DNA of 64,000 nt from an uncultured Francisella sp. (GCA_943913655.1 CALTZA010000005.1:1-64000), one strand, 5' to 3'. Shown: positions 1-9,645, numbered from the stretch's first letter. The notes: generated from the letters alone by a model not told the origin. Numbers and translations: made by a program.

Positions 1-24
1 TGAAAGTAGGTCACCGCCAAACAC
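1..24 (+). rRNA. rrf: 5S ribosomal RNA, 3' end only
   Basis: The first two dozen bases read like the 3' end of a gammaproteobacterial 5S rRNA: the conserved GAAAGTAGGTCACCGCC block followed by the closing strand of the terminal stem. The 5' part lies outside the window, so an rRNA operon on the + strand ends here. The exact last base is uncertain. A terminator follows within ten bases, as expected for the end of such an operon. Confidence 0.85.
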
Positions 25-33
25 CTTATACAT

Positions 34-64
34 AGCTCCTGTACCAAAACTGGAGCTTTATTAT
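34..64 (+). terminator. Rho-independent terminator of the rRNA operon
   Basis: AGCTCC (34-39) pairs with GGAGCT (52-57) around a 12-base loop and is followed by a T-rich tract. It lies directly after the 5S rRNA end and ends rRNA operon transcription. Confidence 0.8.
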
Positions 65-644
65 TAATGTGGGCAATTCAATCTTAGTAAATTCAATTTA
101 TTTAATTTTAAATAGGTAGTATGCCTCGTACCAAGTGACAGTTTGCGGCACTCTCTCTAAGCTACCTACGCGGCAGTGAAAACGCTTATTGTTACTGGTT
201 GGTGGGGCATAGGCTCCTGATTACTAGGAGAGACTGGTTTTTACTAGAGTATCTTATCCAGCCATGTATTCGATATTCCTAATTTACATCTGAAACTTGG
301 AGTATGATCGTCACCATGATTTATGTGGCTATTGCGCTCGTTCGCTGTTTGCTGAAAAGAAAGGTTATTTAGCAGAGATCCTTAGCATAATAGTCTGTTG
401 ATTTATCCCCGGGCTTTCTTTTTAGCTTTCTTAATCAAGAGAAGATTTTATATTCTCCGTATCTTAATATTAAAAAGTCATTTTTTATTTCTCGACCCAA
501 GACAATTTGGATAGTTTACACAACCATAAAACTTTCCACACCATATTTGTTATCCTTTAGGCTCATTTTTGAGTCACATAATAAGCAGCGCTTTTAATTC
601 TAGTTATAGTTGTATTTTTAGTTTTAATAACAAGTTCTTTATAA
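65..644. other. Gene-free spacer after the rRNA operon
   Basis: No convincing coding region. Apart from the CRISPR-repeat-like sequence at 154-181 it holds only a short inverted pair CTCCTGATTACTAGGAG near 214-230 and AT-rich sequence. Very short open stretches (for example from 318) have neither a ribosome binding site nor a recognisable product. Confidence 0.5.
154..181 (-). repeat. Lone type I-F CRISPR-repeat-like sequence
   Basis: Compared with a type I-F (Ypest/Acinetobacter-type) 28-base repeat recalled from memory, 23 of 28 positions agree when read on the + strand in reverse orientation, including the GGCAGTGAA end and the TAGGTAGC half seen on the minus strand. The internal hairpin (CTACC against GGCAG) has one mismatch. 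No second copy is found at the 60-base period on either side and no cas gene is present, so this is not an array. It could be a relic repeat, a terminal degenerate repeat, or chance. Confidence 0.35.
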
Positions 645-3600
645 TTATGAAGAACTCTCCTTTTTCGTAATATACTTACGTGCTTCATCGCCGGTGTCTT
701 GTATATATTTAGTTAAATTAAATTTTTTTTCATTTTTTTTGATCAATTCATAGATTCGATCGTTAAGTACTGAAATAGGATTATCTCCAATATTGAATTT
801 ATTTATTCTTAAAAATTTATAGCCATAACTCTCTAGAATTTTTTGTCTATATACATCTTTCTCAGTGTAGTAATCTTGATAATTAAATTTATCTATTCCA
901 GCTGTGTTTTTGAAGTGCTCCTTGAATCCGTCATATTCGATGATAATTTTATGTTCATTTGAATTCTCATCTTTATATATCAGAAGGAAATCAACTCTAT
1001 AGGAAGGCTGATTATAATTTCTATCAAGCTGTTTAAGGTATTTCCCTAGCTCAAATTGCGGTGTAAATTCGATATTTTCCTTATTTTTATTATTTTGCCA
1101 AAACGCAGTTTGATAAAACCAATTTAAAACTTCTGGTTCCATTTTAGAATTTTTGTCAGTAGTATTAATACTTTTCTCTTTTTTCGCCTCTACCATTATG
1201 TTGTGATAATACCTTATTGCTTCGCCAATTGAACCGCTATACTTATCTATAGGCTTGCTTAAAATAAAATGTATAGTTTCTTTGGCACGGCTTAATCCTA
1301 CGTTTAATCTTTGTGCTTTTATTCTGCTCTCGTCATCAATATCAATATCAGATAAATTTTTAATAAAGATACCCCATAAATGATCGTCATTCTCAGTAGC
1401 TACCATAGAGTATAAGATTAAATCTCTTTCTTCTCCTTGACAGCTGTCAAAAGTCATAATCTTTAGGCTAAGCTTATCGCATAAATAGTCTTTTTCCGGT
1501 ATTTTACTTATTAGGTCTACTAGTAACTTTTGCTGATTAGTATGAGGAGTGATAATACCTACACTCTGACTACTACCAGTATTCTTTAGGTTCTTTAGTT
1601 GATCAATAATGAATTCTGCCTCAAGCTGATTTGTATTTACTATCTTTTCCTGTTTACCATCGTGATTTATAAAGGAAAATTTAATGACCTCATCGATAAG
1701 CTTCCCACGTATTTTCATTACTTGTAAGTTATTATTATAAAAATATTTATTAGAGTAAGAAATAATCTCTTTATAACTTCTAAAATGCTTTAGTAATTGG
1801 ATATTATAGTTTGCTATAAATTCGAAAAATTCAAGAATAGATGTTTTAATATTGAATTTTTCAAACTTAATTAGTTTTATTTCTTCGTTAGATACATATT
1901 TAGTAAAAAGATCTTTCAGGTTGCTTAAATATACTTTATTTGTATCAGATTTAGCGAGTGCTGATTTAACATTACTAAATTGCTTTTTATCACCTAAGAC
2001 TAAAATTTTTTTTGCTCGCAGTAAAGCTGGAAATGCTTGAGCAATACTAACTTGAGAAGCTTCATCTATAATTATAATATCAAAAATCTCCGGTTCAAGA
2101 GGAATATATTCTGCATAGTCTCTGATTCCAGATAGAATACACGGAAATGCTTCTTTAAGCTTTAAAAATTCCTTCTTAGGAAATCTTTGCTTCTTTTTAA
2201 TAATACTGCGTAAAGCTGTTGCTGTTGATTTACTATTTTCATAGAAGTTGATTAATCTACTATCTAGAATAAAAGCGGTTCTAGCTGTAATGAGATATTC
2301 AATATTATTCTTATCTGCTTCATAATTTACTAGTGGGATACTGTTAAAGCTTTTATCGATGCTCTTTCTAAGTTTTATAAACTCTATTAATTCATTTACT
2401 AACTTTACTAGTTTACTAAAATTATGATTATTAGTTCTTGTTAATCTATTAAAAAGTATCGAACTAAAAGACGATAAATCAACTTTTAGTTTTTTTAGAG
2501 TTTTTGGGTACCTTGTAAAACAAGTTTCTATGAAATCTATACTATTACTAATTGATAATAAGTCATATAATTGATCTAAAAATAGGTCATTAATAGTAGA
2601 GTAGTGAATAAATCTTAGATAATCAAAATTTGCTTTATATATTACTTTAATTTTCCTCTCTTTTTCCTTAAAAATTTTACAGAACTTTATAAGTTTTTTT
2701 AAATCATCTAGTATAGTATGCGGGTTTAATGAGACATTAAATTGCAAAATATTTTTAAATTCTTCGTCAATCCTGTTTATTTTATTTTTTTTGAAGTAAT
2801 ATTTAAATATAAAACTTTTTTCTTTTTCATATTCAGCTATAAACTTCTCTAGGATTACTAAGGAACTTATATTAAATTTTTCAAAATTTTTTAGTAAACT
2901 AATCTCATCTTTATAGTTCTTTTTTATCTCTGTAATAGATTTAGTTAAGTGATCTACTAGACGCAGATATTTTTGAAAACTTCTTAGATCTTTAGACTTG
3001 TCAACAGTAAATATAGGTAATTCAAAACTTTCTATTTCTTTTATATTTCCATATTCTATATTTTTAATCTTTTCCTTTAGAGATAATAAAGTATCTCTAA
3101 GAAATATTAATTCATCGATAGCCTCTGTCCTGATTAATAATTCATCAATATCAAAAAGAAGATCGTGTTTCTTAGTATTATAGGAATTTAGATATAGATT
3201 GTATATGTCTTGTATATCTATTTTAGAGTAAGATGATATCTCATTTTCTAAACCTTCTTTTAGATTATCACTTAATTTTTTTATATTTTTCTCAAGTATA
3301 CTATATTTATTTTTTATCGTTCGGTAATGGATTTTTATATCTTCTATACTACTGTTGTTTAGAATTTTGCTATAAGTACTTCCAGTTTTACCGAGGCGTA
3401 ATATTGGGTTTTGAAAATTTTCACCGAAGCGTACTTTGTTTATTGTTTTAGTGATTTTTTCTTCTACTACATCTAGAGCCTCTTTTTTATCAGATAATAT
3501 TAAAACTGATTTATTATTTGTAATAAAATCAAAAATAATTGCAGTTATTGTATGACTTTTTCCTGTTCCTGGAGGTCCTTCAATGGTTATATATTTGCAA

Positions 3601-4985
3601 TCATCTTTTTTGATTGCCGACAAGATCTGTAGTTGTTCTTCATTTAAAGGAACTGGACTATTAAAAACTAAGCGGCTACTTATTGATGTATTTTCCCACT
3701 CCTCTTCAACTATGCTATTAAAAGTTCTTGGATCTTCATTAATAAAATCATTAATTAATTTATTAAATGCTCCTGATAAAGCACTATCCTCGTTCGTGAT
3801 ATTTTTCAATATATCCTCATAATCATTTATTAATGACTGGTCAGATTTATCAAATAGAGCTAAATAACAATTATTAGATAATTTAACGGAAGAATTTTTT
3901 ATACTATACCGACTGTAATTGTTAAGATCTATATTTTTATCTATTTTAAAAAAAGTGGTTAATTCGCTCAGTATTTTATTGATACTATTTAGAAAATCTT
4001 CTTTATCCTCAGAGAGATAAATTATTCTTTTTTCTGATATGAGTTGACCTTTTTTACTATTCTCTCTGTTATATTCCTGAGCTATGTACTCGATAGCTTT
4101 TTTATTTATATAAATCTGATAATCAAATTCTATTTTTAATACATCATTTTGTTTATTTATATCTAGGGGAATGTAAAAAATAGGATATTTAGATTTATTA
4201 AAAGTAATATCGCAGAAATAAAGATAAAATTCCTGCTTTTCTAGAATAGTTCTATTATCTATAATCTCACAAATTTCCTTAAATAAGTCATAGACCTGGA
4301 AAGTTTTGAAAAAGGAATAAATACTAGTTTTTATATCTGAAATATTAAAAATATCGCTTAGATAATCTTTAGTATTTACTTGATCTTTATACTTAATTAT
4401 TTCATAAATATTATCGCTAAGTAAAGAAAATACAATCTCGGTCAGCTCATCGCCTATTAAGTAAACCTCATCCTCATTCAAAAGATTTGAGTTTATTATT
4501 TCATTAAAACTACTAGTAATTGGTATGACTAATTCAGACTCTATAATAGATTTTATTTGCTCAATTTTATCTTTAGGTAGTTGGTTGCGTTTTTTATTTG
4601 AAAGGTCTATTTCTTTAATTTTTTCTGAGATAAGATTAATTATTTTTATAAATTTTTCATTAGTAATACTTTTATCGATTTTTACTTTAATTAAGTCTAA
4701 CAAATTCTCCAGTATATTATTTTTATAAATCCCTTCCTTTATAGAAAGATTATCTTTATAGAATCCATTATTTATAAACCTCCATATAACATTATGAAAG
4801 CTTGAATATTTACTTAGATTTATTCCAATAAGTAAATTGTTATTATTTTTAAATTTAATACTTCTTTTAGGTTTTTTTCTTTTATGAAAATCTGTTTCTA
4901 AGAAATCCATAAAATACTTAGCTAATCCTTGTACAAAATTTAAATTGTTTTTTATTTCAATTTTATTTTCTTCTTTAGTAAGCAT
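645..4985 (-). CDS. Large SF1 (Dna2/Upf1-like) helicase with C-terminal Vsr/DUF559-type nuclease; candidate defence protein
   Basis: A 1446-residue protein. Residues 1 to about 450 are unrecognised. A Walker A motif GPPGTGKSH lies near residue 470, motif II IIIIDEASQ near 973, the QGEERD block near 1180 and motif VI RLNVGLSRAK near 1228, which is the signature of superfamily 1 helicases of the Dna2/Upf1 type. About 500 residues rich in Lys, Ile and Leu, probably a coiled-coil stalk, separate the first two motifs. The C-terminus (about 1320-1400) carries VDFLL, IIIEYDG and a DVYRQ..L...GYKFLRIN block, as in Vsr/DUF559/MTES_1575-type endonucleases. The same overall order (extra N-terminus, SF1 helicase, Vsr-like nuclease) occurs in the single-gene Hhe antiphage system, but the DUF4011 domain is not evident here. 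The start is ATG with GGAG upstream. Base composition is far more AT-rich than the core genes, suggesting transfer. The family call is firm; the defence role is inferred. Confidence 0.85.
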   Translation of the reverse strand: MLTKEENKIEIKNNLNFVQGLAKYFMDFLETDFHKRKKPKRSIKFKNNNNLLIGINLSKYSSFHNVIWRFINNGFYKDNLSIKEGIYKNNILENLLDLIKVKIDKSITNEKFIKIINLISEKIKEIDLSNKKRNQLPKDKIEQIKSIIESELVIPITSSFNEIINSNLLNEDEVYLIGDELTEIVFSLLSDNIYEIIKYKDQVNTKDYLSDIFNISDIKTSIYSFFKTFQVYDLFKEICEIIDNRTILEKQEFYLYFCDITFNKSKYPIFYIPLDINKQNDVLKIEFDYQIYINKKAIEYIAQEYNRENSKKGQLISEKRIIYLSEDKEDFLNSINKILSELTTFFKIDKNIDLNNYSRYSIKNSSVKLSNNCYLALFDKSDQSLINDYEDILKNITNEDSALSGAFNKLINDFINEDPRTFNSIVEEEWENTSISSRLVFNSPVPLNEEQLQILSAIKKDDCKYITIEGPPGTGKSHTITAIIFDFITNNKSVLILSDKKEALDVVEEKITKTINKVRFGENFQNPILRLGKTGSTYSKILNNSSIEDIKIHYRTIKNKYSILEKNIKKLSDNLKEGLENEISSYSKIDIQDIYNLYLNSYNTKKHDLLFDIDELLIRTEAIDELIFLRDTLLSLKEKIKNIEYGNIKEIESFELPIFTVDKSKDLRSFQKYLRLVDHLTKSITEIKKNYKDEISLLKNFEKFNISSLVILEKFIAEYEKEKSFIFKYYFKKNKINRIDEEFKNILQFNVSLNPHTILDDLKKLIKFCKIFKEKERKIKVIYKANFDYLRFIHYSTINDLFLDQLYDLLSISNSIDFIETCFTRYPKTLKKLKVDLSSFSSILFNRLTRTNNHNFSKLVKLVNELIEFIKLRKSIDKSFNSIPLVNYEADKNNIEYLITARTAFILDSRLINFYENSKSTATALRSIIKKKQRFPKKEFLKLKEAFPCILSGIRDYAEYIPLEPEIFDIIIIDEASQVSIAQAFPALLRAKKILVLGDKKQFSNVKSALAKSDTNKVYLSNLKDLFTKYVSNEEIKLIKFEKFNIKTSILEFFEFIANYNIQLLKHFRSYKEIISYSNKYFYNNNLQVMKIRGKLIDEVIKFSFINHDGKQEKIVNTNQLEAEFIIDQLKNLKNTGSSQSVGIITPHTNQQKLLVDLISKIPEKDYLCDKLSLKIMTFDSCQGEERDLILYSMVATENDDHLWGIFIKNLSDIDIDDESRIKAQRLNVGLSRAKETIHFILSKPIDKYSGSIGEAIRYYHNIMVEAKKEKSINTTDKNSKMEPEVLNWFYQTAFWQNNKNKENIEFTPQFELGKYLKQLDRNYNQPSYRVDFLLIYKDENSNEHKIIIEYDGFKEHFKNTAGIDKFNYQDYYTEKDVYRQKILESYGYKFLRINKFNIGDNPISVLNDRIYELIKKNEKKFNLTKYIQDTGDEARKYITKKESSS

Positions 4986-5648
4986 TTTATCTCCATAAAA
5001 TTACATCATAATTATCAGATAAATGTATTTATGTTAGAAAAGTTAGGTAATAATCAGCAAAAATTTTATTAAGGTAACAAACAGGTATTCTTTATTAGGG
5101 GAGGGGATCTCAACTGGAAAATACGTAAGAATAAGGCACTGAAGAAATACTGATACTGCAGTCAGCTCTATTCTAATTGTTTACCTCTGTCAAGTTGAAT
5201 TTATATTTAGTAAACAAAAATAGCGTATTAGCGCGCTATTGATTTAGCAGTATTAAAGCTAACTCGTAGAGGGACTATCTTGAATTCCAAAAGACTATCG
5301 CTTTTATACCCAAGGTCGATTAGCATAGAGATATTGTCACCTCTACTAAAGTATTACTGCTTCAATAAAACTTTTGACGTTTTTTTCACACAATCCATAC
5401 AATATTTAAAATAGCTGATGAGTGACAGCATAAGGTTTTTTAGTAAAACTTAATAGCAGGCGCTAGTGTATAATAATTATTAAGAGTTTGTCAATAAATA
5501 CCTGTCATTTGTAATAATTTTCTACTACGGTATTTTTAAGGAGTTGTGTGTATCTAGTGAGCAATCATAGTTTACCAGCCTCTTTGAGGAAATTTTGTTG
5601 TTGCACAATAGAAGTAGTTAATTATTGTTTTCGCAACAAGAGGGTGCT
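4986..5648. other. Gene-free spacer with a hairpin at 5219-5240
   Basis: AATAGCG (5219-5225) and CGCTATT (5234-5240) form a 7-bp stem. Read on the minus strand it is followed by TTTG and further T residues, so it may be a terminator pointing toward the helicase gene that insulates it from upstream reading. I see no coding region. The 3' part leads into the dead DUF805 gene, with an AGAGG-like ribosome binding site near 5640. Confidence 0.4.
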
Positions 5649-6127
5649 ATGTCTAAGAAGAATATCGGCAGTATCATTAAAAATACTTATTTGCACCCTT
5701 TTCGCTACGATATTGCTAATCGGCAAGAATTTTAGTGGTGTGAAGTTGCTTTATTTTTTTCTTTATTAGTTATTTTCGTACCATGGATATTGCTTCCATC
5801 TATGTTTACCAGCGGATAAGGCGCGGGTAATGATTTTCTTTTTTTGCGATAATTTTCACAGTGATATTATTTATTTGGAATATTATTATGAGCCTTGCCG
5901 TAGAAGTGAGGCGCTTACATAATGTCGGTTATAGCGGTTGGTGGGTACTAGTTATTCGTTTCTTGGGATCTGTGGTTAATTTTCTTGTCTATGGAAAAAT
6001 GACGAATAATCGATTTATTAATATTTTATCATTTTTGTGACAGCTTTTGGCATTATTGATCTTAATTCTAATATGATTGTGGGGAAGTAAAACCTTGGGA
6101 AATCCTTACTTAGAGAAAGAGTTATAG
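5649..6127 (+). pseudogene. Decayed DUF805 membrane protein gene (paralogue of 8846-9346)
   Basis: Starting at ATG 5649 the reading begins MSKKNIGSIIKNTYLHPFRY, closely matching the start of the intact DUF805 protein at 8846. An in-frame TAG then replaces the Trp codon of the REFWW motif at about residue 26. Further downstream another frame encodes RLHNVGYSGWW, matching RIHDLGYSGWW of the intact copy, and the end region again resembles it. Several stops and frame changes separate these blocks. The nucleotide similarity shows a duplication followed by loss of one copy. Confidence 0.85.
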
Positions 6128-7121
6128 AAGAGAGCAATCAGAGGGTTTAAAAAAATTCTCTTTCCCTTTCATAAAGAATATCTCCTTTGTATTGATAAGA
6201 AGTGCCTTTAACGTGATACGTTGTTATTTATGATAGGATTAAGGTAAATAGATAGAAATACTGAGCAGCTAGTTAATATATAGCTCTAATACCAAACAAT
6301 TGAGTCGGTGCATGCTTAGGTTTTTCGCATTCAAGATGTATTAGTTTATGTGAATGTATTCTAGGCCACTATTAACTTGTGCAACGAAAGAGCGTAAAGC
6401 ATTATAAACTTGTGTACTACCTAATCTTTTCTCTGCTGTTTTTTTATTTTTGATTGCTCATCAATTGTGTTACCGCAATTAGTCTACTGGCAGTACCATT
6501 AGCTAGATCCAGTTGATGGAGCAGGCATTGGTTCTCTTGATGCACCTCCTACTGATCCACTAGCGACAGCTCTTAGATGATGGTATATACTTGATAAACT
6601 CTGATAAAAACTACGTTTTTTAATAAATGATCATTAAAAGTGGTGACTCTACTTGTTGAAAAAGACTAGTTCTTCTTTGGTACCATTTATGCCTAAGATA
6701 GCGTTGCGATGAGGATAACACCTAAGGATCGATAATGCGTTTATGTTTTAGTTCAAAATCATAGGATGATTGACTGGTAATTTCTGAAATAATTCTTGTG
6801 TATAGGCATGGATTTTTTGGACTCAGAGTGCATCAATGGCATCACAAAAAGATGCTTGTTGGGGTGCTAATTTTGCAAAGCCAGCTGACTTTAAGGCTTC
6901 CTAACATAATACTAAGATCATGGGATCTGCAGCATTTGATCACAATAGATATTTCTACTAAATTGATTTATAAAAGTAACTTCAACTAGGCGGCTTTAAA
7001 TGGTGTCGTGTCAGCGGAATAAATTGCTCTGGTTTACCTGCATTACACTAAAACAATAATAATTTGATAGTTATCATCTTCGATGAAATAGAGATAGTCA
7101 AAAGCCTGTAATATTCACTTT
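6128..7121. other. Eroded region with short open fragments, no intact gene
   Basis: No complete coding region is visible. Short fragments look like coding remnants: around 6512-6578 the + strand reads VDGAGIGSLDAPPTDPLATA, and around 6838-6903 it reads MASQKDACWGANFAKPADFK, both interrupted by stops. On the minus strand near 7060-7100 an open piece reads DYLYFIEDDNYQIIIV. None could be assigned to a family, and I cannot tell whether they belong to one lost gene. Confidence 0.4.
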
Positions 7122-7673
7122 CTATCTATAAAAATTAAAAAGTTTGCATAAAGAAAATATGATAGCGACCAACAAACAGTTACCAAGAATTAAATAAACT
7201 GCCAGCGCCATATAACAAGAAAATCCTACACGCAACAAAGAAAACTCTAGGTATGTCATTAATAAAATTGTGATCAATCCAACGATCAGTTCAACAAGGA
7301 TCATCAGTAGCTTCTGCTTTGCTGTTGGTCTTAGATTTTTTCTATCAACTTGGTTAATAACCAAATCCCATTTTTTATAAGTTATTAAACCAAACAGCCA
7401 TTTTTTTAATAAGCCATAGACGCCAGGGGGGGTAGTTATTTTCTCTAATTGCCTGTCTAAAGCTGCTTCTTTAGCTGGTATACTGATTAACAGCAATTGA
7501 TAAAAAAATGAGCTGAATATAACCAGCCCTGCTGCAAATAACAGTGTATGTTTTAGGGAGGGAATAATAGGAAACAAAGCGCTACTGATGGCTTGAGATG
7601 TATAGACTGCCATTAAATATGAACAAGCAAAGTGAGGCTCTTGATAATAGTAAATTTTCTGTTTGTCACTCAT
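7122..7673 (-). CDS. Small polytopic membrane protein of unknown function
   Basis: I do not recognise this 183-residue protein. It has probably four membrane segments: roughly residues 15-35, 44-66, about 122-143 and 153-178. A charged stretch (about 68-115) with Lys/Arg-rich segments lies between the two pairs. The ATG at 7673 is preceded by AGGTGA. It starts two bases after the stop of the frameshifted exported protein (7676-8043), so the two were one transcription unit. A partner role (for example transport or protection) for that protein is possible but unsupported beyond adjacency. Confidence 0.65.
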   Translation of the reverse strand: MSDKQKIYYYQEPHFACSYLMAVYTSQAISSALFPIIPSLKHTLLFAAGLVIFSSFFYQLLLISIPAKEAALDRQLEKITTPPGVYGLLKKWLFGLITYKKWDLVINQVDRKNLRPTAKQKLLMILVELIVGLITILLMTYLEFSLLRVGFSCYMALAVYLILGNCLLVAIIFSLCKLFNFYR

Positions 7674-7675
7674 CT

Positions 7676-8043
7676 TTATACTTCACCTGCATAAATGGTT
7701 AAGTTTAATTCCTTAGAGTTTTTAATGTTTTTCCTGATAAAGATTTCTCTTTGTTCTTTTAATTTATCTCCAATATGATCTCCTAAAATCCCGCCGGCAG
7801 AGGTTGCAGCCACCGCAGCTGGGGCAGTAAAAAAGGAATTTCTGCCGGAAGCGCAAAAACCGCTAGTGTGCCAATAGCCCAACCAAGCATAGTACCAAGA
7901 GCCGTTGGAATTTTGTCTACCAGCCAAAATTTTTTATTATACTCATCTACTAATTTATCCTGTGCTAATTGGCAGTCGTTATACGCAGCAGAACAATGAG
8001 CGCTTAATGTCATAATGATTGCGCAAATAACTAATTTCTTCAT
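7676..8043 (-). pseudogene. Small exported Gly-rich protein, frameshifted in a homopolymer
   Basis: Starting at ATG 8043 (GAAGAA upstream), the product begins with a signal peptide (MKKLVICAIIMTLSAHCSA, cleavage probably after SA). A hydrophobic Gly-containing segment follows (TALGTMLGWAIGTLAVF). At a run of six T on the coding strand (near 7829-7834) the frame is lost. Adding one T restores an open continuation, IPFFTAPAAVAATSAGGIL, which then runs DHIGDKLKEQ to a stop at 7676. The intact product would be about 121 residues with two Gly-rich hydrophobic helices. The change may be a real mutation, a sequencing error, or a slippage site. The function is unknown; the helical Gly-zipper look recalls small membrane-inserting proteins. 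Confidence 0.7.
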
Positions 8044-8070
8044 ATTAAATTCTTCATTAAAAGATTGCAA

Positions 8071-8845
8071 GATACGTCGATTGTACTTTTAAGATATTTA
8101 GACTAGCAATGATTATTATAGTTTTTTTACTTCTAAAAAACATGTGGAATAAATAGGTTACTGTACAAGAGCAGCGTTTGACTCTTTTAAATTTTCGTAA
8201 AATACTTTAGACTTCGGGCGAGTTTAACCAAGGTTATTCCCGCACGAACTAAGATCAGTGATGTTGCTTTCTCTACTTTTCCTGGTTTTTAGACAAATAG
8301 TTTTGCTCTTAAGAGTTTTCCACGATAACGTACCATTTAAATTAACAATATTTTTTATTGGCGTGGTGTTTATGGTATAGAAGATGTTGTTATTGGAGCT
8401 AGTGATAATAGTGAGTTATTTAGGGTGTATTAGTTTTGGGGTGTTTTCCTAGGAAAATCGATACGCCCTTATACTAGTTATTGGTATCTGCACGCAGCAG
8501 CAGTATTTCTTTAGGTAATCTCTTAACACTATTTTTTTATTGATTGCTTCTTTATGCCTGTTACTGAATTAAAGGTGCTGATCTGATTGCTAATAAATAT
8601 GCATTAATTTTAGTAAGGTCTTTGATAATCTCTTGGTAGGGTAACTGACTCTTGTTGGTTAATCTATCCCCTGCCACAGGTAGAGTGGTGCTGTATACAA
8701 ATATTTTTTATTTATGTACCATCTTTCAACTTTAGTAATGAATATCAATATTTTATGAATTCTTGCTGCTAAATTTAAAGTAAAGCTAAATGTAATTGTT
8801 TGATTATGTTGTATTTTAAAATCAATTATCTTAGGAGTAAATGGT
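8071..8845. other. Gene-free spacer upstream of DUF805 gene
   Basis: No intact gene. A short + strand piece around 8436-8515 reads WGVFLGKSIRPYTSYWYLHA before a stop and may be a coding remnant, but I could not assign it. The last 30 bases contain AGGAG, the ribosome binding site of the next gene. Confidence 0.4.
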
Positions 8846-9346
8846 ATGTTTAAAGAAACTGTGAGTAATATGATTAAAAACGCATATTTGCACCCCTTGC
8901 GCTATGGTATCGCACAACGTCGTGAGTTTTGGTGGTGTTTTTTAGTTAGTTTTCTTTTGTCCTCAGTAAGTTATATTGCGCTAATGTATATATATGTCAA
9001 TTATGCAACACTGTTTTTATCTCACCCATATATTACTTTTGCTGTTGGTGGACTGTTTAGCATTGTGTTGCTATGGACCACCATTATGTGGTTTGCAACA
9101 AAAATTAGACGTATCCATGATTTAGGATATTCTGGTTGGTGGGTGGTTGTCGTTAATGTATTGCTATATATGATTTCTCTAAGTAGCCAATATTTAAATT
9201 ATATATCCTTTACTTCTTTAGCCAGTGTTTTAGTAGTTCTAACTTTGATAATCAGTGTTACATTTTTTCTATTACTCGGATTGTGTAAAAGTAAAACAGA
9301 GCACAATGCCCGTGCGGAAAAAGCTAGTGTAAAAACAATGACATAA
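8846..9346 (+). CDS. DUF805 family inner-membrane protein
   Basis: A 166-residue protein of the DUF805 (YhaH/YhaI-like) family. It shows the family's RREFWW motif near residue 27 and the RRIHDLGYSGWW motif near residue 92, with four hydrophobic segments between and after them. The family is widespread in the bacterial inner membrane and its biochemical role is not established. The ATG follows TTAGGAG at a good distance. A decayed paralogue lies 2.7 kb upstream (5649-6127), and this copy is the surviving one. The short charged C-terminus (KSKTEHNARAEKA) is probably cytoplasmic. Confidence 0.85.
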   Translation: MFKETVSNMIKNAYLHPLRYGIAQRREFWWCFLVSFLLSSVSYIALMYIYVNYATLFLSHPYITFAVGGLFSIVLLWTTIMWFATKIRRIHDLGYSGWWVVVVNVLLYMISLSSQYLNYISFTSLASVLVVLTLIISVTFFLLLGLCKSKTEHNARAEKASVKTMT

Positions 9347-9645
9347 AAATAGTCATTGCTAAGTTCAGAGTAGATGTTTTTATATCTGACTTTAAATCAT
9401 TTGTGAGTAGCAGCTTCTGCCAAGTGATTAAGTGATAAGTGATTTTCTTTTTTATTAATTAATAGGCGTGTGTTAAAGTCTAACGCCGGTAAGCCAAAAT
9501 ATGAAAATGGCAAAGAAGTCAGGTCTTGCATGGAGAGTTAGATGCGTATATAATGGAATCGGCAGGCATTGTTACAATTGCTTAAACACTCAGCAGCCTA
9601 CCTAATATAATTGTTTATGATAATTTATTATGAAAGGATGAGAAT

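Noticed and set aside
185..215. A third DUF805 fragment (GTTACTGGTTGGTGGGG resembles the YSGWW-coding stretch)
   Set aside because: The match covers about 17 bases only and flanks show no further similarity.
65..400. A CRISPR array at the left end
   Set aside because: Only one repeat-like copy is seen. No second copy at about 60 bases either side and no cas genes.
6798..6989. Open frame of 63 codons on the + strand
   Set aside because: No ribosome binding site; lies in eroded sequence with other remnants in a different frame.
9501..9605. Short + strand frame starting MKMAKKSG upstream of the yqjD-like gene
   Set aside because: 34 residues, no ribosome binding site and no recognisable feature.
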